From an uncultured Collinsella sp. (GTDB lineage: Bacteria > Actinomycetota > Coriobacteriia > Coriobacteriales > Coriobacteriaceae), in assembly GCA_902464965.1 (NCBI GenBank), contig CABQLI010000028.1:1-24755 (forward strand): a stretch of DNA of 24,755 nucleotides, given 5' to 3'. How positions within the stretch are numbered: the first letter of the stretch is position 1; every line of letters starts with the position of its first letter. Made by a program: the position numbers and the translations under genes. Positions 14,768 through 21,489 of this stretch are shown here, in pieces. The notes under the pieces were generated by a model. That model searched no databases, was not told where the DNA came from, and saw only the letters and a program-made list of their open reading frames with translations.

Positions 14768-15916
14768 GTGTCGGAAAATAGGGATTACTACGAGGTACTT
14801 GGCGTCGACAAGGATGCCGACGCGCGGACCATTAAGCGCGCGTTTCTAAAGAAAGCCCGTACGGTACACCCGGATGTTTCGGACGACCCCGAGGCCGAGG
14901 CCAAGTTCAAGGAGCTCAACGAGGCCTATTCCGTTCTTTCCGACGAGCAGAAGCGCGCTAACTACGACCGTTACGGCACTGCTGACGGCCCTGGTGGTTC
15001 GGGCTACGTCGATATCAACGATATCTTTGGTGGCATGGGCATGGACGACTTGTTCTCGTCTTTCTTTGGCGGCGGTGCCGGCGGTGGCGCCCGCAGCCGT
15101 CGTGAGCGTCGTCGCGGACGTGACATGGCCATCTCGCTTTCGGTGACGCTCGAGGAGGCGGCGCTCGGCTGCAAAAAGACGATCAGCTATGACCGCCTTG
15201 CTCCTTGCGAGGACTGCAATGGCACTGGTAGGGCAGAGGGCGCACAGGAAAAGCAGTGCGGTCGCTGCCACGGTACGGGCTACGTCACGACGGTTCAGCG
15301 TTCGTTCCTGGGCCAGGTTCAGTCCTCTTCGCCTTGCCCCGACTGCCACGGCGAGGGCACGGTCATCGACCATCCCTGCGAGACCTGCGACGGTCAGGGC
15401 CGCACGCCTTCGCACGAAAAGATCGACATCGATATTCCCGCCGGCGTTTCGACCGGTCGCCAGCTGCGCGTGAGCGGCTTTGGCGAGGCCGGCCTTCGCG
15501 GCGAGCCCTCGGGCGACCTGATTGTCAACGTGCGTGTTGCCGACCATGAGCGCTTTAAGCGCAACGGTGACGACCTGTACCTGGTGAGCGATATCTCGAT
15601 CGCGCAGGCTGCGCTCGGCTGCGAGATCGAGGTCGAGGGCATTATGCCCGACGAGGTCGTTAAGGTGACGGTTCCCGCCGGCGCCCAGTACGGCGACACC
15701 GTGAGCGTCAATAATTACGGCATGCCGCGCATTGGCGGTGGCGGTTCGCGTGGCCGCCTGGTCGTGCAACTGCGCGTGGTCGTTCCCACCAATCTTTCCA
15801 ATAAGCAACGCGAACTGCTCCGTGCTTTTGCCGATGAGATGGGCGATGACGTCGCTTCTGGTAAGAAGTCGGTGACCGACCGTATCAAGAGTGCCCTCGA
15901 CGATATCCTCGATTAA
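14768..15916 (+). CDS. dnaJ: Chaperone protein DnaJ (full-length type I)
   Basis: Co-chaperone that delivers unfolded clients to DnaK and stimulates its ATPase; cytoplasmic dimer. The 382 residues have the full type I order: J domain (about 5-70, VHPDVS containing HPD), Gly-rich linker, CTD-I with a zinc finger of four CxxCxGxG repeats (CEDCNGTG, CGRCHGTG, CPDCHGEG, CETCDGQG), and CTD-II with VRVADHERFKRNGDDLYLVSDISIAQAALGCEIEVEG. A C-terminal dimerisation region (LSNKQRELLRAFADEMG) follows. GTG 14768 has GGAAGGA 7 bases upstream; in-frame codons before it lie in the intergenic region. Neither dnaK nor grpE is nearby, so this may be a second DnaJ separate from a dnaK operon elsewhere, a point the window cannot settle. 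Confidence 0.95.
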   Translation: MSENRDYYEVLGVDKDADARTIKRAFLKKARTVHPDVSDDPEAEAKFKELNEAYSVLSDEQKRANYDRYGTADGPGGSGYVDINDIFGGMGMDDLFSSFFGGGAGGGARSRRERRRGRDMAISLSVTLEEAALGCKKTISYDRLAPCEDCNGTGRAEGAQEKQCGRCHGTGYVTTVQRSFLGQVQSSSPCPDCHGEGTVIDHPCETCDGQGRTPSHEKIDIDIPAGVSTGRQLRVSGFGEAGLRGEPSGDLIVNVRVADHERFKRNGDDLYLVSDISIAQAALGCEIEVEGIMPDEVVKVTVPAGAQYGDTVSVNNYGMPRIGGGGSRGRLVVQLRVVVPTNLSNKQRELLRAFADEMGDDVASGKKSVTDRIKSALDDILD

Positions 15917-15925
15917 GGAGCCCGC

Positions 15926-17218
15926 GTGCTCGCACCCCATATTTCCGTCGTCAACCTCGGCTGCCGTGTCAACCGGGTTGAGTCTGACCGTATCACTGCC
16001 GACCTTATGCGCCTGGGCTTTGCTATTGTGGAGCCCCAGGATGCCGATCTGATCGTCATTAACACCTGTGCCGTTACGGGCGAGGCCGAGGCCAAGACCC
16101 GTAAGGCCGTCCGTCATGCGCTGGCCTATCCAAACGAGCCCTATGTGGTCGTGACCGGATGCGTGGTCAATTTGCATCCCGAGGAGCTGCTGGAGCTTTC
16201 GGATCGCGTGATCGCCGAGCCATCCAAGATCGATGTCGCCGAACGTGTCTGCGAGGTGCTGGGCGTTGAGTCCGATAACGTTCCCGCCTGCAGCGATGGC
16301 GAGGTGGTCGATGTGCTCGGTCGCTCTCGCCTGGGCGTGAAGATTCAGGACGGCTGCAACCATCGCTGCACCTATTGCATTGTGTGGAAGGCACGCGGCC
16401 CCGAGCGCTCCGTGCCCGTCGAGTCCGTGCTCGAGCAAGTTCGCGAGGCCCAGGAGGCCGGCGTGCCCGAGGTGGTGCTGACCGGTGTGAACCTGGGTGC
16501 CTACGATGGCAAGAGCGCGACCGACGAGCACGTCGAAATCGATGAGCTGCTCGAGGCCATCATGGAGCGCACGTCTATTCCGCATGTGCGCATTTCCTCG
16601 GTCGAGCCTATGGATATCTCCGAGCGCCTGCTTAAGGTTATGGCGCGCTACCCGCAGCGTATCGCCCCGTTTTTGCACCTGCCCGTGCAGTCCGGCTGCA
16701 CGGCGACCCTGCATCGCATGGGCCGTCCCTATAGTGCCGAGGCCTTTGAGGACACGGTGCGTATGATTCGCGCCAATCTGCCGCAGGCGTCACTTTCTTG
16801 CGACGTTATTGTCGGCTTCCCTGGCGAGACGGACGAGGAGTTCGAGGAGTCGCTGGCGCTGTGCCGCCGTGTGGGTTTCTCGCGTATGCACGTGTTCCGC
16901 TACAGCAAGCGTCCCGGTACCCTTGCTGCCGACATGCCCGACCAGGTTCCGCCCGAGGTTATGGCCGAGCGCAGCCGCCGTATGCGGGCCGCCGCACAGG
17001 AGCTCGCTATTGCCGACGCTCGCCGTCGCGTGGGCACGGTCGAGCGTGCCGTGCTCGAGTATGGCGACAACCTGACGCTCGGCTCGTTCCATCATGCCCG
17101 TCTTGACGATACCTGTGGACTTACAGCCCCGTGCCTGCTCGATGTTGCTATCATCGGAGTCGATGATTCCGGCTTGGTCCATGCACGCAGGGAGGTTCAT
17201 GGAAGCCTCGAAGATTAG
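15926..17218 (+). CDS. mtaB: tRNA methylthiotransferase, MtaB-like (ms2t6A37)
   Basis: Radical SAM methylthiotransferases of this group add a methylthio group to t6A at position 37 of ANN-decoding tRNAs. The 430 residues have the UPF0004 N-domain with cysteines 13, 48 and 79 (NLGCRVN, NTCAVT, VTGCV) for the auxiliary cluster, a radical SAM motif Cys144-x3-Cys148-x2-Cys151, then LTGVNLGAYD, RISSVEP, HLPVQSG and DVIVGFPGETDEEF, and a TRAM-like C-terminal RNA-binding region. NLGCRVN and the GVNLGAYDG pattern favour the MtaB/YqeV subgroup over MiaB and RimO. GTG 15926 has AAGGAG 5 bases upstream. The 3' end overlaps phoH by 20 bases. Subgroup call is from pattern recognition only. Confidence 0.88.
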   Translation: MLAPHISVVNLGCRVNRVESDRITADLMRLGFAIVEPQDADLIVINTCAVTGEAEAKTRKAVRHALAYPNEPYVVVTGCVVNLHPEELLELSDRVIAEPSKIDVAERVCEVLGVESDNVPACSDGEVVDVLGRSRLGVKIQDGCNHRCTYCIVWKARGPERSVPVESVLEQVREAQEAGVPEVVLTGVNLGAYDGKSATDEHVEIDELLEAIMERTSIPHVRISSVEPMDISERLLKVMARYPQRIAPFLHLPVQSGCTATLHRMGRPYSAEAFEDTVRMIRANLPQASLSCDVIVGFPGETDEEFEESLALCRRVGFSRMHVFRYSKRPGTLAADMPDQVPPEVMAERSRRMRAAAQELAIADARRRVGTVERAVLEYGDNLTLGSFHHARLDDTCGLTAPCLLDVAIIGVDDSGLVHARREVHGSLED

Positions 17219-18185
17219 ACTTACCGTTCCCGAGGGGATTGATCCCTCGCGCGTTTTGGGCGCCGGCGACGGCGTCCTTCGTGCGCTCGAGAGCTTGGTT
17301 CGCGCTCATGTGGTCGCCCGTGGCGATAACGTCTCCGTGAGCGGCGACCCGGACGAGGTCGAACTCGTGGCGCGCTTTTTCGAGCACGCTTTTCGTGATG
17401 CGGCCGCCGGGCGCACGCTGTCTGCCGACGATGTCTCTCGCTGCCTGGCCGTCTTGCGCGACGGTGAGCACGAGGCTACGTCGCTTCGCGATGACGTGCT
17501 ACTTTCGTATCGCGGCCGCGTCATTCGCCCCAAGACGCTCGGCCAAAAGCGCTATGTGGATGCCATCCGCACGCATACCATCACGTTTGGCCTGGGTCCT
17601 GCCGGCACCGGTAAGACCTATCTGGCCATGGCGCTCGCCGTTGCCACGCTCAAGCGTCACGAGGTGGGCCGTCTGATCTTGACGCGTCCGGTTGTCGAGG
17701 CGGGGGAGAATCTGGGCTTTTTGCCCGGCACCCTCGAGGAAAAGATCGATCCCTACATGCGTCCGCTTTACGACGCCCTTTTTGACATGATGGATCGCGA
17801 GCGCACCGATGAGCTTTTGGAGCGCGGCGTGATCGAGATCGCCCCGCTTGCCTACATGCGCGGCCGCACGCTGAGTGATGCCTTTGTGGTGCTCGACGAG
17901 GCGCAAAATACCACGCCCGAGCAGATGAAGATGTTCCTGACGCGCCTGGGCTTCAACTCCAAGTTTGTGATTACCGGCGACCTGAGCCAGCGTGACCTGG
18001 TGGGTCGTCGTGGTGGCTTGGCGGATGTCGAGAAGATTTTGGGCCGTGTCGATGATGTCGCATTTTCGCACCTCGAGCGTGCCGACGTGGTGCGCCATGC
18101 CTTGGTGGGACGTATCGTCGAGGCATACGATATTTATGATGATGTGCGCGAGCAGCGCGTGCGTGACCGAAAGGAGTCCCGTTGA
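17199..18185 (+). CDS. phoH: PhoH-family ATPase
   Basis: A cytoplasmic P-loop ATPase related to the helicase superfamily I core; its exact role is unsettled, but it commonly sits beside ybeY and is linked to RNA metabolism. The 328 residues have Walker A GPAGTGKT at 133-140, LTRPVVEAGENLGFLPGTLEEKIDPYMRPLYDAL, Walker B VVLDEAQN with Asp233-Glu234, and the sensor-like FVITGDLSQRDL. The first 110 residues form the variable N-domain usual in PhoH-like proteins. ATG 17199 lies within the last 20 bases of mtaB and has GGGAGG (17190-17195) 3 bases upstream, so it is likely translated by coupling. The stop overlaps the ybeY TTG start (TTGA). Confidence 0.93.
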   Translation: MEASKIRLTVPEGIDPSRVLGAGDGVLRALESLVRAHVVARGDNVSVSGDPDEVELVARFFEHAFRDAAAGRTLSADDVSRCLAVLRDGEHEATSLRDDVLLSYRGRVIRPKTLGQKRYVDAIRTHTITFGLGPAGTGKTYLAMALAVATLKRHEVGRLILTRPVVEAGENLGFLPGTLEEKIDPYMRPLYDALFDMMDRERTDELLERGVIEIAPLAYMRGRTLSDAFVVLDEAQNTTPEQMKMFLTRLGFNSKFVITGDLSQRDLVGRRGGLADVEKILGRVDDVAFSHLERADVVRHALVGRIVEAYDIYDDVREQRVRDRKESR

Positions 18186-18691
18186 GTGTATTGATCAGCA
18201 ACGATGCCGAGCTCGATGCGCTGCTCGACGCGCAGGAGGTGGAGCACATCTGCGAGGTTGTGCTTGCCGCCGAGGGCGTTGAGCGTGAAGTCGAGATTTC
18301 CCTTTCGTATGTCGACGAGGACGAGATGCACGAGCTCAACCACGAGTGGCGCGGTATCGACCGCACCACCGATGTGCTCTCGTTTGAATGCGACTCGGCC
18401 TTTGACGAGGATATTCCCGCCGACGAGACGCTCGAGCTCGGCGATATCATCTTGGCCCCGCAGGTTATTGCCCGTCAGGCCCCCGGTTTTGGCAATAGCC
18501 CCGCTGACGAGTGTCGTCTGATGCTCGTACACGGCATGCTGCACCTGCTGGGCTATGACCATATCGAGGACGACGAGGCCGAGGTCATGGAGGCCCGCGA
18601 GGACGCCATCCTGCGCGATCTGGCGCTCGAGCGCGGCGAGGACCCCAAGCTACTCCACGTCGGCCCCATCACCAACCACGCCCACGACTAG
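18182..18691 (+). CDS. ybeY: Endoribonuclease YbeY (16S rRNA 3'-end maturation)
   Basis: Metal-dependent endoribonuclease needed for 16S rRNA 3'-end processing and ribosome quality control. The 169 residues carry the family signature HGMLHLLGYDH at 117-127, whose His117, His121 and His127 bind zinc, and an earlier LNHEWRGIDRTTDVLSF segment. The start is TTG at 18182: it shares bases with the phoH stop and has AGGAG 5 bases upstream. The nearby GTG at 18186 is out of frame, and a later in-frame TTG (18191) lacks comparable spacing. The C-terminal 20 residues (LALERGEDPKLLHVGPITNHAHD) extend a little past the usual fold. The order phoH-ybeY-dgkA-era is widely conserved in Gram-positive bacteria. 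Confidence 0.95.
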   Translation: MSVLISNDAELDALLDAQEVEHICEVVLAAEGVEREVEISLSYVDEDEMHELNHEWRGIDRTTDVLSFECDSAFDEDIPADETLELGDIILAPQVIARQAPGFGNSPADECRLMLVHGMLHLLGYDHIEDDEAEVMEAREDAILRDLALERGEDPKLLHVGPITNHAHD

Positions 18692-18700
18692 GAGCCGTCT

Positions 18701-19078
18701 ATGATTCCCGGATCGAACAAGGACCATCCGTCCTTCTTAAAGTCGTTTTCCTACGCCATGGAGGGCTTCGTCACCGCCGTCAAGACCGAGCGCAACATTA
18801 AGGTCATGCTCGTGGCGGGCGTGTGCACCGTCATTGCCGGCTGTATCGTGGGCCTCGACATTGCCGAGTGGGCCACGATTATCATCTGTTGCGGCCTGGT
18901 GATTCACGGCGAGCTTTGCAACACCGCCATGGAGGCTATCGTCGACCTGGCGACCCAGGAGCTCCATCCGCTGGCCAAGCGTGCGAAGGACATCGCCGCC
19001 GCCTCTGTATACGTTCTTTCCATCACCGCCGCGATTGTGGGCTTGCTGGTATTTGCCCACGCGCTCGGCTTTATTTAG
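18701..19078 (+). CDS. dgkA: Undecaprenol/diacylglycerol kinase, DgkA family
   Basis: Small integral-membrane lipid kinase; in Gram-positive bacteria the family member at this locus usually phosphorylates undecaprenol, recycling the carrier for cell-wall synthesis, rather than diacylglycerol. The 125 residues have an amphipathic N-terminus (FLKSFSYAMEGFVTAVKTERNIKVM), three hydrophobic helices (about 33-53, 56-70 and 100-122) and the catalytic motif ELCNTAMEAIVD from Glu71, including Glu78. The downstream H-P-L-AKRAKDIAAASV is also conserved. ATG 18701 has GGAG at the correct distance (18691-18694) and starts 9 bases after ybeY. Substrate choice cannot be read from the sequence. Confidence 0.94.
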   Translation: MIPGSNKDHPSFLKSFSYAMEGFVTAVKTERNIKVMLVAGVCTVIAGCIVGLDIAEWATIIICCGLVIHGELCNTAMEAIVDLATQELHPLAKRAKDIAAASVYVLSITAAIVGLLVFAHALGFI

Positions 19079-19090
19079 AAAGGGATTCCC

Positions 19091-20158
19091 ATGTCCGACA
19101 ATATGCAGCCTACCGATGAGATTTTGGACGACGAGTCCCTGGACGCGGTGGATTCCGAGGAGCTCGAGGAAGTCGAGGAGTTCGACCCGTTTGAGGGCAT
19201 GAGCGATGAGGAGCTCGACGCCCTGTGCGACGAGGACGACAAACTCGCGGGCTTTGGCGACGTGGAGCCCGGTTTCCGTAGCGGCTTTGTGGCCCTGGTC
19301 GGTCGTCCCAACGCCGGCAAGTCTACGCTGCTTAATGCCTGCTATGGCAAAAAGGTCGCCATCACCTCGCCGGTGGCCCAGACGACCCGCCGCCGCATGC
19401 GCGCCGTCGTCAACCGCCCCGGCTACCAGCTGGTCTTTGTCGATACCCCCGGTATTCATAAGCCCAAGGACGGCTTGGGATCCGAGCTCAACAAGAGCGC
19501 GTTGTTCGAGCTGAACGATGTTGATGTTGTCGCGTTTTTGATTGATGCCACCAAACCGATCGGCAGGGGAGACGCCTGGGTTGCCGAGCGCGTCAAGAAC
19601 GCTCGTTCTAAGAAGGTCCTGGTGCTCACTAAGGCCGATGAGGCCGACCCCGCACAGGTCATGGAGCAGCTTAAGGCAGCCCACGAACTCATGGAATATG
19701 ACGACGAGATCGTGACGTCGTCGGTCAAGAACTTCAACGTCGATGCATTTATCGAGACCGTTGCGCACTTTTTGCCTGAGGGTCCGCGTTGGTTCCCCGA
19801 GGACATGGGTACCGACGCTTCCGATGAGACGCTCGTTGCCGAGTTTGTGCGCGAGAAGGTCTTGCGCCGCACCCGTGATGAGATTCCGCACTCCGTTGGC
19901 GTGATCTGCGATGCGCTCGAGCAGACCAAGAAGGTGCTGCGCGTGCACGCCACCATTTACGTCGAGCGTGAGGGCCAAAAGGGCATCATCATCGGCAAGG
20001 GCGGCGAGATGATCAAGCATATCGGTATCGACGCCCGTCGCGATCTTGAGCGCATCTTTGGCACGCAGGTCTTTTTGGAGCTGGACGTGAAGGTCAAGGC
20101 CGGCTGGCGTGACGACGAGGCCCAGATTTGCCGCTTTGGCTATAACGCCGAGGACTAA
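19091..20158 (+). CDS. era: GTPase Era with long acidic N-terminal extension
   Basis: Ras-like GTPase with a KH domain that binds the 3' end of 16S rRNA and helps mature the 30S subunit. The 355 residues exceed the usual 300 because about 55 extra residues precede the G domain, with more than 20 Asp/Glu. G1 is GRPNAGKST at 71-79, G3 DTPG followed by IHKP, and G4 TKAD at 180-183 instead of the more usual NKxD. The C-terminal KH domain has GQKGIIIGKGGEMIKHIG. The ATG at 19091 has AAAGGGA upstream; an in-frame ATG at codon 37 is possible but poorly placed relative to a ribosome site. Gene order after dgkA and before recO is typical. Confidence 0.95.
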   Translation: MSDNMQPTDEILDDESLDAVDSEELEEVEEFDPFEGMSDEELDALCDEDDKLAGFGDVEPGFRSGFVALVGRPNAGKSTLLNACYGKKVAITSPVAQTTRRRMRAVVNRPGYQLVFVDTPGIHKPKDGLGSELNKSALFELNDVDVVAFLIDATKPIGRGDAWVAERVKNARSKKVLVLTKADEADPAQVMEQLKAAHELMEYDDEIVTSSVKNFNVDAFIETVAHFLPEGPRWFPEDMGTDASDETLVAEFVREKVLRRTRDEIPHSVGVICDALEQTKKVLRVHATIYVEREGQKGIIIGKGGEMIKHIGIDARRDLERIFGTQVFLELDVKVKAGWRDDEAQICRFGYNAED

Positions 20159-20173
20159 GGACGCGCGGCGCGC

Positions 20174-20923
20174 ATGGCAGGCTCCCGGACATATCGCACG
20201 AAAGTGGTCGTGCTCGATAAGACTAAGCTCAAAGAGACCGACCTGATCTTGACGATGCTTGACGAGCGGGGGCGGCAGGTTCGTGCCGTGGCAAAGGGCG
20301 CCCGCAAACCCGGCGGACGCCTGGCTGCGCGCTGCGAGCTGTTCTGTACGGTCGATATGCTGCTCGCACATGGACGGTCACTCGACGTGGTTTCCCAGGC
20401 CGAGCTTATGGAGGCGCCGCTCAGCGCTGCGTCCGATTACGAGACGACCTGCGCCGCAAGCGCGATCGCCGAGGTCGCGCGCGTATGCTCGTTCGAGGAC
20501 GCCGAGGACCCGTTTACCTTTGCCATTACGCAGCGGGCGCTTGCCCTGGTGGGCGGCGGGCTCGACACGGCGCATATGGATCTACTCGTGGCGGCATATG
20601 TCTTTAAGCTGCTGTCGCATGTTGGCTATCGACCCGATTTTTCGGCCTGCGTACTGTGCGGAGACCCCATGCTGTCGTATTTTTCGCCCCAGGCCGGTGG
20701 GCTCATGTGCGGCTCGTGCGCGTCGAGCGTTCCGGGTGCCGAGTTGGTATCGACCGGTGAGGTCGCATGGCTGCGCGCCCTCATGTCCATGACCTTCGAC
20801 GCGCTCATGTCCGAGAGGATCGATCCCCATACCGCAGCCTTTTTGCTGGGGCTTTCGCATGTTTGGGCTGCGACGCACACCGATCAGCGCCTCCGTGCGA
20901 TGGAATTCATGTTGGGTCGGTGA
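20174..20923 (+). CDS. recO: DNA repair protein RecO
   Basis: Works with RecR (and RecF) to load RecA on single-stranded DNA covered by SSB in gap repair. The 249 residues have an N-terminal OB-fold (TYRTKVVVLDKTKLKETDLILTMLDERGRQVRAVAKGARKPGGR) and a helical C-domain with a zinc site: Cys159-x2-Cys162-x16-Cys179-x2-Cys182. The family is weakly conserved, but the opening pattern and position directly after era are typical. ATG 20174 follows era by 15 bases with only a weak purine stretch (AAGGA, 20157-20161) upstream. No terminator is visible after the gene; the rpsO promoter follows within 30 bases. Confidence 0.92.
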   Translation: MAGSRTYRTKVVVLDKTKLKETDLILTMLDERGRQVRAVAKGARKPGGRLAARCELFCTVDMLLAHGRSLDVVSQAELMEAPLSAASDYETTCAASAIAEVARVCSFEDAEDPFTFAITQRALALVGGGLDTAHMDLLVAAYVFKLLSHVGYRPDFSACVLCGDPMLSYFSPQAGGLMCGSCASSVPGAELVSTGEVAWLRALMSMTFDALMSERIDPHTAAFLLGLSHVWAATHTDQRLRAMEFMLGR

Positions 20924-20947
20924 TGATGCGCAGGCGCAGGCTGCTTG

Positions 20948-20956
20948 TGGTAACAT
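20948..20956 (+). promoter_or_regulatory. Extended -10 promoter for rpsO
   Basis: TGG (20948-20950) precedes TAACAT (20951-20956). No clear -35 is present. Transcription near 20963 would give a leader of about 100 bases. Confidence 0.5.
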
Positions 20957-20962
20957 ACCGAC

Positions 20963-21057
20963 CTGTTGGTACCTCGACCTTGGATGCTCGCTCCACCGGC
21001 GGCTTCCCAGTCCGAGGCGAATAGCGTCGCCCGCGGGCGACAAGAAACGAAAGGTGA
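20963..21057 (+). promoter_or_regulatory. Structured rpsO leader (candidate S15 autoregulatory element)
   Basis: CCTCG (20972-20976) can pair with CGAGG (21013-21017), and GTCGCC (21026-21031) with GGCGAC (21036-21041) around a CGCG loop; this second stem ends 9 bases before the ribosome site AAGGTGA (21051-21057). S15 represses its own mRNA in several phyla through unrelated leader structures, so a structured leader here fits. The exact fold was not computed. Confidence 0.4.
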
Positions 21058-21061
21058 AACA

Positions 21062-21340
21062 ATGACTGTTTCCAAAGAGCGCAAGGCGGAGCTGACTGCC
21101 CAGTTCGGTAACACCCCGGTCGACACCGGCAACCCCAAGGTTCAGGTCGCCATCCTGTCCGAGCGCATCAAGGAGCTGACCGAGCACATGAAGTCCCACC
21201 AGAAGGACTTCCACACCCGTCGTGGCCTGCTCATGCTCGTCGGCCGTCGTCGTCGTCTTCTCTCCTACATCAAGAAGAACGACATCGTCGAGTACCGTGA
21301 GCTCATCAAGGCTCTGGGCATCCGCGACAACATCCAGTAG
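21062..21340 (+). CDS. rpsO: 30S ribosomal protein S15
   Basis: Primary 16S rRNA-binding protein of the 30S platform. The 92 residues (usual 89) show the full family pattern: QFGNTPVDTGNPKVQVAILSERIKELTEHMKSHQKDFHTRRGLLMLVGRRRRLLSYIKKNDIVEYRELI. The three extra residues lie at the ends. ATG 21062 with AAGGTGA 4 bases upstream was chosen; the open frame upstream to 20966 is leader sequence and does not resemble S15. It stands directly before pnp, as in many bacteria, with an intrinsic terminator between the two. Confidence 0.97.
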   Translation: MTVSKERKAELTAQFGNTPVDTGNPKVQVAILSERIKELTEHMKSHQKDFHTRRGLLMLVGRRRRLLSYIKKNDIVEYRELIKALGIRDNIQ

Positions 21341-21354
21341 GATTTGTACATGCT

Positions 21355-21386
21355 AAGAGCGTCCTGCGCAGCGGGGCGCTCTTTTT
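21355..21386 (+). terminator. Terminator between rpsO and pnp
   Basis: AAGAGCG (21355-21361) pairs with CGCTCTT (21377-21383), extended by TCC/GGG (one wobble), around a nine-base loop, followed by T's to 21386. It probably ends part of the rpsO transcript; read-through into pnp is likely because no good promoter was found between the genes. Confidence 0.85.
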
Positions 21387-21404
21387 GTGTAAGGGCGCGA
21401 ACAA

Positions 21405-21476
21405 TCACGCTCTGAAGCGTGGCGGGGGCAGGGGGCCCGCGTCACATGAGAAGCCCGCAGACAAGGGGTCTGCGGG
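21405..21476 (+). promoter_or_regulatory. Multi-hairpin pnp leader
   Basis: Three hairpins are visible: CACGC/GCGTG with a TCTGAA loop (about 21406-21421), GCGGG/CCCGC (about 21422-21440), and a strong nine-pair stem CCCGCAGAC (21454-21462) with 21468-21476 around a five-base loop. The last ends 3 bases before the ribosome site AAGGAG (21480-21485). This resembles, in layout only, the processed leader through which PNPase controls its own mRNA in E. coli. Confidence 0.5.
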
Positions 21477-21489
21477 GTTAAGGAGAACA

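Noticed and set aside
14846..16714. Minus-strand open frame of 622 codons opposite dnaJ and mtaB
   Set aside because: Same cause; it crosses the boundary between two clear plus-strand genes.
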